From: Saksenaea vasiformis B4078
Lineage: Eukaryota; Mucoromycota; Mucoromycetes; Mucorales; Saksenaeaceae
Length of the DNA: 64,000 bases
Assembly (NCBI GenBank): GCA_000697055.1
Contig: JNDT01001273.1
Coordinates: 1 to 64,000, forward strand
Direction: 5' to 3'
The notes under the pieces are model-generated. The model did not search any database. It was given only the letters and a program-made list of their open reading frames with translations, and was not told the origin of the DNA. Shown piece after piece: positions 33,848 through 46,721 of the stretch (the stretch's first letter is position 1; every line of letters starts with the position of its first letter). Made by a program: the position numbers and the translations under genes.

Positions 33848-34817
33848 AGCAACCGCAAACCCGTCATGGCGTCCTCGGCATCATAAAGACTACCCAGTGA
33901 ATAGGCAACCGATATTCTTGTAATTTTGAGATAAAGGACTGTGACAGGTAGTCAAACAGTTATTGGGGTTGCTGAGTTCAGTGTTTTTGACGCTCTGCAT
34001 CTACTTTGCGTCCCGTTTACCCTAACGCGGTCTATGTGGTATAACTCTTCTTGCATAGACGTACAAGGCACAGAGAATTTGGAAACGAAACTTCATTAAA
34101 AGGATGTCATACTTAGATCCTCAAACCTGAGTGCAACTATCTATAGATCTTGCCTAGCGGAGCGTACGATCAAGACTCGGGGCTTTCACTAGCGGCATAT
34201 CGCTTATAAGACCATGATCCTGAGGTCACCTGCTGGGAACCGTACTGACGGAGTAATTCTGAGTATATAATTTATTATATCCCGTAGGAGAAAGCTATCT
34301 AGACGTGACAGATTTACTTCATGATGCTTACCCAACTTCTGTTCGTCTCTACGTAGTGGAAACAGTAACACGGCAGCTTCATTTTTGGAACGTGTGAGAA
34401 AAGCGTATCACAGTCTAAGCGTAGTGGTTCCCACAGACAAACAGCTACAGTGCTAGTGTTATTGGGAGTAACCTATCGTTGTCAAGATGACATGCTATGG
34501 CAGCATATAAGGCTGTTACACTTTTTTTTTCCCTGAAAGATGGGTAAAGAATGAGTAAGCATGCGTTACGTGGTACTGTGGGGTGCCTGCTGAACTTTCT
34601 TTTCTAGAGAGGACTATCCACAATCGTAGTAGTAGCCACATCACCATTCATGGGAGACAGTTCATACTTGGAAAACAAATGCTTACACAAGATCTGTACC
34701 ACTGTCACAAAGGCACTTCAAACCTAAACCGAGATGCCGAGCTACCATAATACTTTGTGGAAGAAGAAAGTTTGATAGCCGACGTTGACTCAGGAGTCAT
34801 TCTAGTGGAACCCCCCG

Positions 34818-34819
<2 letters not shown>
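33848..34819. other. Gene-poor stretch
   Basis: No supported gene, RNA gene or element end was recognised. Confidence 0.4.

Positions 34820-34860
<41 letters not shown>
34820..34860. repeat. Poly(A) tract, 41 bp
   Basis: Uninterrupted A41 directly preceded by a CCCCCCGG cluster. It could be a retrotransposition tail or a simple homopolymer; no adjacent retroelement frame is visible. Confidence 0.9.
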
Positions 34861-34865
<5 letters not shown>

Positions 34866-35454
34866 AATAAATAGGTTTCGATCAAATCAACTGTATTCCT
34901 ATGATAGCAATGCGTAGCCACCCGAAAAAAGGCGAGCATCAAATTCAGGTTCAATAAGATAGACTGTATACTTGATACCACATTCCTCCAAATGAAAAGA
35001 CTACTGAGCAACAGGAAGATTGAAACCTGACTATGACAGATTTCGGTGCTCTGTCTCGAAATGAAAGATAAAAGTTTGGATGTTTCTTCAACCAGAACAA
35101 GTAAATGATTTGCCATTCAAGATATCGAGAGCACGTGCAATGTCATTTCCCTGCCAGTACTGTACATCTTATACAAGAGGAGACATTTTCCTTTTTCTTT
35201 TTCAGCCTGCTGATGTAACGCATTCTAAGCCATGTTCATGTGTTCCCCCAGAAAGTGTCTGACTGGTATCTAAAACAAAAAGTACTCCCGCCCAAACGTC
35301 TTGTCAAACTTCGCTATTCGTCGGCAAAATGAAATAAATTAAGGTTGGCTTAAAATATATATAAAAAAAATGCTGTGTTCATTTTTCAACAACAGCGACA
35401 TTCTTTTTTGGAAACACTGTATGGAATTGTAATAATTCAAATGGGGGAAAACAA

Positions 35455-35487
<33 letters not shown>
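35455..35487. repeat. Poly(G) tract, 33 bp
   Basis: Uninterrupted G33 about 80 bp beyond the stop of the RasGEF gene (C-run on its mRNA strand). Such runs are prone to slippage and assembly error and can form G-quadruplexes. Confidence 0.9.
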
Positions 35488-35488
<1 letters not shown>

Positions 35489-35566
35489 GAGGAGATTTGC
35501 GTTTGAATTATTTTCACGGGAACATTTGGTATCAAATGAGGAAGTGGCTATGTAACATATGGATAT

Positions 35567-37814
35567 TTAAAAGAAGTGCTCACTTGGTGATGAGGAATAA
35601 TCCACACTCGTTGGTCGACTGTCCTGCCCTGCTGTACTTGCTGTAGCAAATGATCCACTACCAGTACTGAACCGCATCATAGAACTTGAGTTGCTTAGTG
35701 CGGAATTGGTACTGGCGCTCACAGGTCCGCCGCTACCTCGTGTTCCTGCTGAGATACTGCTCTTTTGTCGTGGAGGTTCTCGCAGCATACTGAGATCATC
35801 AATGGTGTTTTGACTAACCCAACTTCTCATCAAAATATATTGAGTTGCCATTTGTTGTTGTTCTTCCAAATTTTCATCTTCATCTTCATCCCCACTGTTT
35901 CCATTTTGGTTTGTATTGTCCGCGCCAAAACCAAACCATCCACCTCCGCTAATGCGACTGATCCCCGATGCACCTCGATGCAGTGCATTTGAAAGTGCAG
36001 GTCGGAAATGATGTTTCTGAGATGCTTTAAGGTATGCGCTGGGTAGGGCGGGGTCATACTTCGGACCCTTTTGAAATTTCGTAATCATATCAAGCAATTC
36101 ACGTATCCGCGGCTCGTTCTCGGGCTGCTGCCCAGCAGACGACGATGATTTGTACGCAGCCAACAAATAAGTGATATCGTGGATAATTGTACCCAAGAAA
36201 GGGACTGTTGGTCTGTTGTAATGCTCCGCTCGAAGTAGCATGACGCTTTTGCCATTGACAACAGAAGTGTTTACCATGCCCATATGTTCCCTGTAACGTC
36301 CATAATTATCCGTTTCTGACATGAGTTCATTGAGACTGTCCAGTTTGGTTAAACTCTTCTTAGGAATATAAGCCCACGTTCGTCGCAGTCGCTGAACAGG
36401 AGGAGTGCCCAGTGCCGAGATGATGGCTTTCAATGTCTGGTAATTGTTGAGATCGAAACACCTCGAGGCAACCTTAATCCAGTAATGGACATGCTGAGCT
36501 CTAGCAGATGCCTCCTGAGGTAACAGGATAGAATGTTCAATGAAACGTGTAACGTAGTTGAAAAAATCCGTCGAGGCAACGATACGTGGATGTGGATGTT
36601 TCGCTGAATGTTCCAGTAACGAGTGAGGAGGAATGGCGTTGAATATCGATGCTTCAATCAATGTGATCTGATAGGCAATCAAATGTGCTTGGAACTGCAT
36701 CACTGTCGGCACTGTAGCGGCACTCATGTACAACGTTCGAACTCGGTTCAACGTTTTCTTGACATCCGCTACCGCTTTGGTGTTTCGTAAGATGGCCTGA
36801 TTCAATCCGTCTTCTGTCATTGCATCCAAACTCACTCGCTCGCCGCCTTTGGCTGCTGATAGCTGTTGCTTTCGCCTGCGATAATCTTTTAGCGCTGCTT
36901 CGATTGCATCCGACTTTTCCTGTAATAATCTGTGCGTCGTCAGTAAAGGCGGTACAGGGATGAGTGGTGGATGGTCATTTGTTTGTACAGTGGCTGTAGG
37001 TGGACTTAGGCTATCACCAGCGTTCGTCTGTGCGGGTGCTAGATAATTCGGATCGAGCTGTACATCGGCAACAATACGTATGGCGATATCTGTATCATCC
37101 TCCTCCTTTGATATGCTAGTAAGTGGACGTTGCGCGTAAATAGGTCGGCTGTCAGTGGGAGGGGGGAGACTGTGAGGGCGGTCGGTTGGGATGGGTGGTG
37201 CACGTGGTCTGGCGGGTGGTGGCTGATGCGGGTGAAAGTCGGGTGGATTGTCTGTGTGTGTAGTAGTGTGCCGTGTGAACGTTTGCCATTGCCGGATAAA
37301 AGGAAAAACTTACCCTGCAATACACGCCCTTCTTGCGGTGTCAGTTTGGATAAGGCTGCTCGTGAGGGTTTCGGTGGTAGGTGTGGCTTCTGGATTCGGG
37401 ATGGTTTCGGAGGGAGTGGTGGTGGTGATGCCTTGTTGGAATCGCCTGTGCGATGTTGAAGGACCCGCGAAGCAGGAGAATGCTTCTCAATAATTGTCTC
37501 AATGTGTGCCAAGCAAGTTCTGGTGGTTGATAACAACGTCGAGTATTGCTTCGGCTTGGAAAAGATAGCTAACTGCAAAGTGAGCTGAATGGTTTTCCCA
37601 TGCGTCATTTAGAAACGTACAAGACTGTACAAATTTGATGTCGTAAAGTGACTCAAGGGAACGTTGGGCAGTCTGTAAATAGGTCATGTAGGCTTCCTAA
37701 GGTCGAAAATAAGAAATATGGGGGGCGACAAAGAAAGAGCCTTGAGTTTACCTCCACTCGACCATTGTGTTCCAATTCCGCCGCCTTCGTGAGGGAAGAT
37801 TGCACTTCATCCAT
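35567..37814 (-). CDS. RasGEF (Cdc25-type) domain protein with N-terminal MIT-like helix region
   Basis: Four exons: 37814-37752, 37696-37631, 37584-37314 and 37251-35567, 694 residues. Residues 1-75 (AAELEHNGRVEEAYMTYLQT, LESLYDIKF) resemble an MIT-type three-helix module. A Pro-rich stretch with two PPLPPKPSR-like SH3-ligand motifs and a coiled-coil (LLQEKSDAIEAALKDYRRRK) follow. The RasGEF catalytic domain starts near residue 310: LIAYQITLIEASIFNAIPP, NYVTRFIEHSILL, the central HYWIKVASRCFDLNNYQTLK helix, IISALGTPPVQRLRRTW, and P.FLG..IHDITYL. It would exchange GDP on a Ras/Rap/Bud1-type GTPase. The RasGEF_N module is not evident. The C-terminal ~130 residues are Ser-rich and disordered. 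Confidence 0.9.
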
Positions 37815-38521
37815 GATGACGGTGGATGGTGGAAATAGATAGTTTGCGGAAGAAAGGGAAAAACAGGTTACCGCGGGAGATTAAAAACTAAATGGCGGTA
37901 AAGAAAACGGGGAAAGATACGCCGTGATCAGAAAACAATGAAACAAAAAGCCTTGGCGGATTTTGTAGGGTGACTTCCCTTATCTTTTTAAGGTCACAGC
38001 AAGCCCTATCGGTCTCTTTCTCTCCAGAATAGAGAAGAAGCAATCAATGAACGAGTCAGGATGGGACCGTGCACGATCGATTCTGACTTAGACAGGCATA
38101 AGAGTTGATCAAGGGGATACAATGGCATTGCAGGATAACGTATTTTCGTTCCTGGATTTACTTTATCCGTGTTAATCGAAACATATCTGTTACAACCCTG
38201 TTATGGAACTAACCTCAATGGCTTTAAATCGTCTTTCAAACGTCGTTTCCCGTAAACAAGTACATACACTTCAGCCATTAAAATTCTCCGCCGAGAGTTG
38301 CCAAGGGCTTGCTTGTTGTTGCCCTCTGTACACTTGTTAATCAACAGGTTACACCAACTGCGAAAAGTACTCGGTAACATGCCAGCTTCTGCTTTAATAT
38401 AGAAGGAAGGATACACAGAGCTTTCTGAACTGCCCGATTAACAAATTCCCCGAAATACCTTCTCACCATCGGAAGATTCCATTTTTTCTTTTTCTCTTCC
38501 GTTCTAAATTATCTATTTATT
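37815..38521. other. Intergenic, no gene supported
   Basis: Promoter side of the RasGEF gene and 3' side of the stress-protein gene. A short minus-strand frame (38201-38416) is open but has no family features. Confidence 0.45.
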
Positions 38522-39695
38522 TTATTTATGAAAACAAGAAAGTAACTTTAATTTGATTGAAGATATGAGAGATGTCTTGTCAGTCTGGTTCGATGAATGT
38601 AAGGGAGTAGAAATTTGTGTTGGGTCAGATAATGATCGTCTAGGCATATGCTTAATGAAGTCATCGTCCGTAGAAGAGGAGTCCACGGCGTCGCTTGTAG
38701 ACAGCCGCCGAAGAGTGGATATATGATCTTGCACCAAAAGAACAGGTGTCTTTATATGCCTTAAGGCAGTCTTAAAGATACCTGCACCCGAAAAGACATG
38801 TGCAAACGGAAATTGTCTTGCATGGCTGCTAGCAATCACTAAGGATGGCTGATACAGATCAATCTATGCGTATCTTGTCCGTTAGTCGCTAACGAAAATG
38901 AACATCGCCCATGACAGACCATGTTTTGGAGAGCTGTCTCAGGTTTCGCAAATACAAGTTCGATAATAATACTAATCTAGGATAGTGGTAAGGTGAGTGG
39001 CTAAACGTAAAGAAAGGAAAAGATCAAGTATATATTTTTTCTTACCTTGTCACCCGTACGATGAATACTGACTACGTGCTCCATGATCTCGTTCGCCTTT
39101 TGACGACGTGATATCCTTGCATAAGTACCTGAGATCAAAAGCAAAAAATTAGTTTATTTTTATGGAATAAAACACTTTGCTGTTATTTACGATTGCTATC
39201 CATGCATGCGCATACTAATACGAGTTCGTCACCGTCATCCATTAAACTCTGTAAGATAGACCGTCATTGAAAGAATTCCTCCTTTTTTTTAAAAAAAATT
39301 TTTTTTACGTGGATAACAAATTGAATGGCATCTAATGTGCCTTCATTAAGATCGACAGCAACCAAGAATGTTCGTGTGTTACTGCGTCTTTTAAATCCCT
39401 GACTCTTATGTTTTAGGGTAAATGACTGAGCAGCCGGAGGTAAATTAGCGATATTATCAAAGGAGACACGGCGATGGTAGGTGTTATGGTCCGAGTAAAG
39501 AGAAAGACGATTGGTACGAGATCCGGTGGATAAGATAGAAGATCGTCTTGGTCGATGATTAGGTGATGCTGTAGGTAGGTTGTTGTTCTCGCTGTCATCA
39601 TGCCGACCATCAACTGGATCTTTAAAAGCCAGATGGGAACGTTTGCATGAATTTGGAGTGTTGGTATGTGACGATGGATGACTCGGTGCTTCCAT
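38522..39695 (-). CDS. Universal stress protein (UspA) family protein
   Basis: Five exons: 39695-39309, 39248-39191, 39128-39046, 38976-38920 and 38863-38522, 308 residues, all phases consistent. After a ~105-residue Ser/Arg/Pro-rich N-terminal extension comes the Usp fold: FLVAVDLNEGTLDAIQFVI (first strand and helix), GDELVLVCACMD (second strand), ALQNMIDLYQPSLVIASSH (fourth strand) and the end HIKTPVLLVQ. The nucleotide-binding G-x2-G-x9-G(S/T) motif of ATP-binding Usps is only partly visible, so ATP binding is uncertain. A Ser/Asp-rich tail follows. Fungal Usp proteins with long extensions are common and mostly uncharacterised. Confidence 0.78.
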
Positions 39696-40001
39696 TTAAT
39701 AAACAAAAGAACTGCACAATAGATAAAGGGGGGAAAATGAAGTGACTAAGGAAAAAAAAAAAAAGAAAAAGAGAAGAGTAAGGGTGGTGGAATGAAATAA
39801 TGATAACGATAACAAAAAAAAAAAAAAAAAAATTTGATCCAACTCAGCACAGATGTGGTTTCAGTTGTTTTACATCTCAACCCCCAAGTGTACATAATTT
39901 TATTTTTGGGACATGGAAGACCTTTCATTTTGACATCTCTAACAAATGATCAGATGCTTCTGCTGTTTTATGTATATAGTTTGGGAAGATATGTACAAGC
40001 A
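39696..40001. repeat. A-rich intergenic region
   Basis: Two poly(A)-type tracts (about 39750-39775 and 39812-39832) separate the stress-protein start from the stop of the zinc-finger gene. Nothing else is recognised. Confidence 0.5.
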
Positions 40002-40920
40002 TTAATGTAAAGAGGTCCAATGGCTATTTAGTTGTCCAGGAGGTGGTTGCAGCTTAGCGACATGGGCATGTTCGATATGATACTTTAGTCCATTTAAGTT
40101 TTTGTATCGTTTACGGCATGGTCCAATCGTACATCGATAAGGCTTCTGTGCATCTAATTCATTTCCGAGATTTTGTGTGCAATTTCCATGTTCGCGGTGA
40201 TATTTCAAACCATTGGGATTCTTGTAAGCCTTATCACATCCTTCGACTGTGCACTTGTAAGGTTTATTCTCCGCGTCTGGGTTTGATGCAGTTGAGAATA
40301 CAGCAAACAAATGTGTCAGGATCTTACCATTGTTATAAAGTGCTTCTGTTCGGAATAGCATAAGATCATCTGCTGAAAAATTGGGCGTTGTCTGGGCACT
40401 AGTGGTACCAATTGGGGTGGTGTCTGTATCTGTTGTGGCGGTGGCGGCACCTAGTGTGTGGGAAATATCTGCAGGATGGACATGTAAGTCTGGCTCAATT
40501 GGCAACGGCGAAGACGGCGGTGGGGGTGGTGGGGGTGTACTTGCTGCTTCTTGAAGATTTGAGACAGCTGTTAACACTACTTTATGGTGGTCCTCATCCT
40601 CCGCCTGATGGTGATGTTCCTCGTAATGTTGCAACAGCTCGTGTAGGTCATGAAGTTTCTGATCACAACAAACTAAATCTCTACAAAATGCTGATTCAAG
40701 TTCTCGTTGATGTACAAAGCTGTCCCGGTGCTGGAATATCGCTGCCGATACGGAAGCCGAAGTGGGAGAAGAAGAAGATACTGCGGCCGTCGAAGTAGGA
40801 CTGCATCAAATGAAAGATTGTTGGTTACCATACACAAATTTTTTCCTTTTTTCTCAACTGTTATACTAACAATACAATGTTGCTTCCTGGGATGTTGATC
40901 CGATTGGTTGGAGACGACAT
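40002..40920 (-). CDS. SFP1: SFP1-like C2H2 zinc-finger transcription factor
   Basis: Exons 40800-40328 and 40276-40002 are well supported; a first exon beginning at the ATG at 40920 (MSSPTNRINIPGSN) is likely, but its splice junction could not be phased. Near the N-terminus, FCRDLVCCDQKLHDLHELLQ and HYEEHH give a degenerate first finger. The C-terminal pair is diagnostic: YKCTVEGCDKAYKNPNGLKY with H..H, then YRCTIGPCRKRYKNLNGLKY with H..H, the split-finger arrangement of SFP1, a TOR- and PKA-responsive regulator of ribosome biogenesis and cell size in yeast. A poly-Pro run and Thr-rich linker lie between. The intron 40277-40327 is 51 bp with no stop in frame, so retention would insert 17 residues before the fingers. 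Confidence 0.8.
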
Positions 40921-43900
40921 CTTTATTTTAAATGTAATACAAAGATCGTGAAGAGAAGGTAGACACCTGTCGCAGCCAATCGACGATTAAAAGACCGGTC
41001 ACACTGCGATGAGACATTCGATACTGTTTTGGTCTGAAACTTTGGTGCAAGAGAGGTTGGCTTTGGGAGAAGGCCTTTTTTTTTCATGTGGTTACGCTTT
41101 CGGTAAATAACATGACAATTTTAAGACATAAGCTTCTCGCATATCGTACAGTGCTTAATCGAATTCCCTATTCTAATTGGTAAACTACCGAACAGGGATG
41201 CAGTATACACATTTTAAGCAAAAGTTCCACTCGGGAGAAACCCAGTAATAGGTAACGATATCCATTCCTTTTGGAATCAATTGCAACTACCGTAACTGGT
41301 TCAACAAACAAAGACGTGGCTGTTGAAATACCGTCATGATTCACAAGCTCATGCTGATCCTAATGAAGGTTTTGCTCGAAAACTATCAACTCCGATACTG
41401 GTTATTGATCTGCATCACGCAACCATTCAGCGCTTCTGCAATGCATTAACTATAGAGGTATATTTCTCTTATGTAAGTACTTTTTGTGTCACATATACTC
41501 AGAGGGGATGGGGGCACAATCGTTGGATATGGGTTCATGATTTCCGATATAAAGAATTTGCGAAAGTTTGTGCAACGGCTTTGACAAAGTTCTGGCGAAC
41601 GTTATTGATGATACCTGCAAGAATGTGAAGCACAAAGAAAAAAGAAACAGCAAAAAGCCATCTTCTGGAGCTGATGCATGCAGAAGACGAGATAGACTAG
41701 AACAGTCCATGGAATTCGGCTACTGACGGGATGTTCATGTTTCCACTTGCTTTGTAAATCGATGCTCAGTGAGTGGAGATTTATGTCCTGGCTGTGATGT
41801 AGTTGAGTACAATATGATTCATCTTCTATAAACCTTATCCATTTACAACAATAAGGATGTGTCTTAGAAGCATTCACAAATTTATTTCGTAGGACGCCAC
41901 CTGACAACCTATGACATGGAATTGAGGTTTCGCAGGAAAACTACAGTATGCTGTCTAGGCTGCTCAGAAATCTTAAGATGTTGCTGATTGCTTCTGCAAA
42001 GTGACAAATCATCAATGTCGGTACAGCAAGGAGGAGTTTTCATACAAGGAACGGTTTCGCTATCACAGTTGAGCAATCGGAAAAGACGATCTCCCGATAA
42101 ACAGGGTTGCTCTTTGGCATACACATCACGATTATGATCACCCGCCCTTTATGGACAGTCTCGTGCATGGGCCTAGACGTCTGTTTTCTAGCCAGTTATG
42201 TGACTAATGCATTGTGTAATTGATACATTAGCGTGCATACAGAACGGATTAGGCTCTTACTCAGTCCCACTGCAGCAAACGCATCCTGACGAACCAAATG
42301 GCTGAGCAACAGAAATACACAATACTTCCACCACAGTAAGATTGAGACAATCGAAACCCACTGGTCATCAATATCTTCGTTTCATTCACTGTGGCTGCTG
42401 ATCCATATTGGTCCTTCTTCTGCGAAGTAAGATTATGCTGAGATCCTTCTTAGTGATAGCTGGAAACTATGCCGGGTACTAGGTTAGCAATGTCATCTTG
42501 CAATTGACTTCGGAGGTATCGCTAGTTGAGAAATGAGACCTTGTCGGTGTTTCTAATAATGGAAGAAACTCCACTGTAAATAGAAACACGCTGATCTATT
42601 CTTCCTGTTACGGAATCCATCTCTTCAGAGTGAATACTACGACGATTTACATAATACCAAGGATAGATGTATGGTCTTAACGGGACAGGATATGCTCATA
42701 CTCCAATGTTTCGTTTAGAAACGTGTTTAGATTGGAATCAATACCATCGATCGAGTGTCTAGATTCAGATGCAGCCAAAGAAATAGTCTCCATGTAACAA
42801 TAAACAAAATAAAATGCGAGTCCGCAATCTAGCCATGGATATGCTACGACCCATAGACTAAAAAAGTCCAAAGGATTGGCCAAGTAAAGAGGCCTAAAAC
42901 TAATTCAAGATTTCGCACGAGTGGGCACGTTATAGTGAGATACGATTAAGTAAGAGATCCATCTTATTGTTGTATCATCCAAGGGAGACTACCTCGTATT
43001 GGTTATGAGAATGACCACACTCCCACACAAAAAGAGCGCAACTATTTTAACCAATCATTCAAAGCTATTTTGAAAGTCAAGCTTTTTCTCTTTTGACAGC
43101 TTTAACTTTACTGGACCATTTCGCTGGCCTGCTTTTTACGGACATGAACCCAGCTGAGCTTTTCTAATCTATTCGTCATCGGCAGCATATCTAACCCCTT
43201 TTCCTCGTGCATTGAAGGCCCTGGGGCATTTTTTTAGATCGCACTAGTATATTGTCGCACGATTTGATAGTGCATCGTTTCCATGGTAGGTTAACCTCAG
43301 CCCCCAATAATATCCGCGGAATCTGTCTGTTTTTATTGATTATCTACAGTTCTACTTGTCATTCTAAGATAGCATATGCCTACTGGAACACAAGATACTG
43401 TTTTACGTTCTGACAGCTTATGATCATGGCATTTTTCTTCGCGCTTACGTAACTGTAAAAAGAATCTTGTGTTCTCCTACATATCAGATGTCATAAAGGA
43501 TACTCGCTACGATCCTTGATAAGAACAGCGTCTAATAGAAAGTGATGATTCATCAAATGGGTGTATTGCTTGTAAGTGGGGATTTTTTTAATACACCGGC
43601 GCTAACGGAGAATATTCGAAGACTCAGTTTGATTTCCCAAGTTATCCGCGGGTATCCCCAACTTTCAGTCTCCGGACCGGAGAAGACTGTACCACCGTCA
43701 TTTGCATAAATCTTACACTTATACAGCAACAATAAAAGACTTCTCACGCTGAAAAAGTAAAGTAAAAAGATATATCAATTTGATAGAAGAAAAGTATGGG
43801 CTTTAACAGGAACCGAATAGTGTATGCTGTAATCAGTTTGGATCAGATAGAGAATTTCACAGGAAAAAAGAAAGAGTACCCACATCCAAGTATCATTCTC

Positions 43901-44968
43901 AGCTTGTGTGATGTCTCACACTAGCCTGTACCAGAAACAAATACTTGTTTCAGCCATCAACACTGTCTTCCGCTTTTCTTCTTCTAATCTTTGGTAAAGT
44001 ACTTTTTTTTTTATTTTTATGGGGTCATGTGGACCAAAGGAAAAAAAAGTGTTACACGTTTAGGATAATGATAATGTTGTCAAGATGATTGGGAAGTTTA
44101 ATTTGTTAGATTTGATGTGGTTTTTATGTGTTAAATGTTTAAGTATCCCGAGCAAAAAAGAATCGATAGGGTTTCCATGTGGTTTCCATGGCAAAAGAAG
44201 GAATGCGAAGCCAGGTCGTCTGATGCGTCACCGCGGACGAGCCACGTAAAAATGGGCTATCATTAAAAGGAGGTTGTTCTATGTGACCATGTTGGACCTG
44301 TACTACATAAAAAAAGACGTTGGAAATTTGAAAAACAGGTAAAGTGTCTTATAAATTTCATTGCAAATGATGTATGACGAGGGTGCACGGATACGTTGAA
44401 TAGAAAACGAAAGATGCTAGTTTCTTTTTACGTTGTGTAGCCACGCCAAGGCATGGTCCATAGCGAATTTAGAAACGAGAAAAAAATAATTGGCCCTTTT
44501 CGTACCTTCTAAGATGTGGAAGATCATCTTTTTTTTTAAAACTCCACTTTGACGAACCCCTGCGTCCCCCATCACCCGGTGCTCGCGCGAGTGTGCCCAC
44601 GCCCATACACAACCGGGGCAACGATTTCAGTGTCCGCGCATTTCAAAACGTGTCAAAATGCCCCCTCGTCTCCTTTGCGCTGTGTGGGGAGATTTTTGAC
44701 ATAACAACCATCCGGAAAATTATTTACGCCGTCCTGGTGTGTACGACGGCACTCCACTTTTCCCCTGCCTGGATGAACGCCAACTTTTCCGCCTTCCTTC
44801 TTTCTACTTTTTCTTCCTCTTCTTCTTCTTTGTTCACGCTCTCTCTCCTGTTTTCTCATTATTTTAACACAAACTTAAAGCCCTTGTATTTTGTTTTAAC
44901 TCGACGAAGCTTCATTCGCAACCCTAAAAGTTCTTTTTTGTTTTCCTTTTTACAATTAGCATTTCGTA
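40921..44968. other. Long gene-poor stretch
   Basis: About 4 kb. The only coding-like piece is a plus-strand stretch around 41323-41628 (DPNEGFARKLSTPILVIDLH, then WVHDFRYKEFAKVCATALTK after a GTATAT..AG-bounded gap), which may be a gene remnant of unknown family. The last ~400 bp are pyrimidine-rich and are probably the promoter and leader of the WOPR gene. No tRNA or element end was recognised. Confidence 0.4.
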
Positions 44969-46721
44969 ATGTTAGTCGCTGAGACCTTCCACGGTTACAT
45001 TGAGACGACCCAAGACGTTCTTCTTGTTTTTGAAGGCTGCCGAAGAGGCCTCCTGCCACGGATTTGCCGGAGGTTGCAGGAGAGAGAGCGTAAATTGATT
45101 TGCTCAGGTTCAGTCTTTGTATTTGACGAACGCGAGTCAGGTAATAAAGTTAGCTTGATAAAATAGAAAGAGAAAGCGAATGATAAACTAATCTCAAAAT
45201 TATTTTTTTAAAAAAAAAAAAATAGGTATCAAACGATGGACAGATGGCCGAGTTTGGAGTCCTTCGCGTATCCTTGGTAATTTTCTGATTTATCGGGAGC
45301 TTGACAAGCGAGCGTTGAATGATAAAAAAATGTCACTCTCGGATGCCAGACAACGTAGTTACAGTGCAGATCACCAAGCAACGGATAGTACGATTGACCG
45401 TAATCGAGAACGTCAACTGGTAGGCAGCCTTTCGGACTCGTACAAGTTCCGTAAGGATGGACTGATCAAGAAAACGATGTCGATTGTCATGAATGGTGTA
45501 TCACAACATTTGATTTCATACTACCACCCCCAAGATGTTGTCCAAAACAAGTTACGGACACCTTCATCCGTGCCAGAACTGGCAAGTCTTGAAATTTCAC
45601 CCGAACTTTTGGTGAAGCAAAATTTCCGGATTCCACCGATGGTCGAGCCAACATATACTCCCAACGAGGGTTTAGGAGACCCACTGACGCCGCCAGATTC
45701 AGGGTCGGGCGTTTATGGAGGAGGTAAAGATCTCTCTTCTCTTTTTTTTTTTTTTTGATTCGGGGTCAACACTTTTTTTTTTGTTGTGTTGCTCCGTTTA
45801 ACATGGACTCCGATTTATGTGTAATCTCTCTTTTGTTTAGACCGTCGCAACCCTCTACGTAGCATGTCCCTCGGGTCATTGCGCCAAGACATGAATATGT
45901 CGGTTATGTACCAACAGCCTTATCAACGTATGGATGTAGATACCAAGCAATCACCTACCATGTCCTACGCAAGTCAGTCCATGCATATGTATCCTCAAAG
46001 CGGATTCTCGGTAGTACCATCACCGTCAAGCATGTCTTCCTCACCAAGTACACCGATGCTGTCACCTGTTCGGCCATCATTTCAACATCAACGACACTTT
46101 TCTACATCATCTGTTTCACCGTCTCGGTATGATCCACGTAGCTACGGTGGTGGTGACCAACATCATCATCAACAGGCTCAGCACCATCAGAACATAGCAC
46201 AAATCCATCCTCATATGGTAGAGGCGGGGTACTCTGAAGGACAGGAGCCACAACGATACGCGTCCACACCGAATTTGGGTCAATTACTTAATCCGGTCCA
46301 TCCACTCCATAATACTCCCGAATCATCACATCATCCTTCTCTTTTACATTCGATGGCAATGTCTAGTCAACAACCTGGTTATTCTGATTATACAACCTCG
46401 ATGGCTGCGGCGGCAATCTATAACGCAAAACCCGAAATGCCTCAACATAGTCCACGCGCAATACCAAGTAACAGCGGAGGAAACAATGGCAACGCTTCAA
46501 ATGGCGGCAACAGTGGCGGTGGAGGAGGAGGAGGAGGAGGAGGAGGAGGAGCTGGTGAATATATGCTTTATCAACAGCGCCAACAATCTCTTACAAACAC
46601 ATATCACTCGACAAATGATCGTGTGGCTGTTCCGCCTTACAAAAATGGTATGCTGGCGTATCCATACCTTGATGATGATGTTCCCAGTCCAGATTATGCA
46701 GGATCGCTGATGCTAAAATAA
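44969..46721 (+). CDS. Gti1/Pac2 family (WOPR-domain) transcriptional regulator
   Basis: Three exons: 44969-45140, 45226-45723 and 45841-46721, 516 residues. The protein starts directly with the WOPR domain: ETFHGYIETTQDVLLVFEGC, RRGLLPRICRRLQERERKLI, SGSVFVFDERESGIKRWTDG, RVWSPSRILGNFLIYREL, then YKFRKDGLIKKTMSI (second half, about residues 150-165) and HLISYYHPQDV. This family includes Wor1, Ryp1, Pac2 and Gti1, DNA-binding switches controlling morphology or development in fungi. The C-terminal half is disordered, rich in Ser/Gln/His, with a 12-Gly run coded by GGA repeats near 46519-46549. A long pyrimidine-rich leader precedes the start. Confidence 0.93.
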
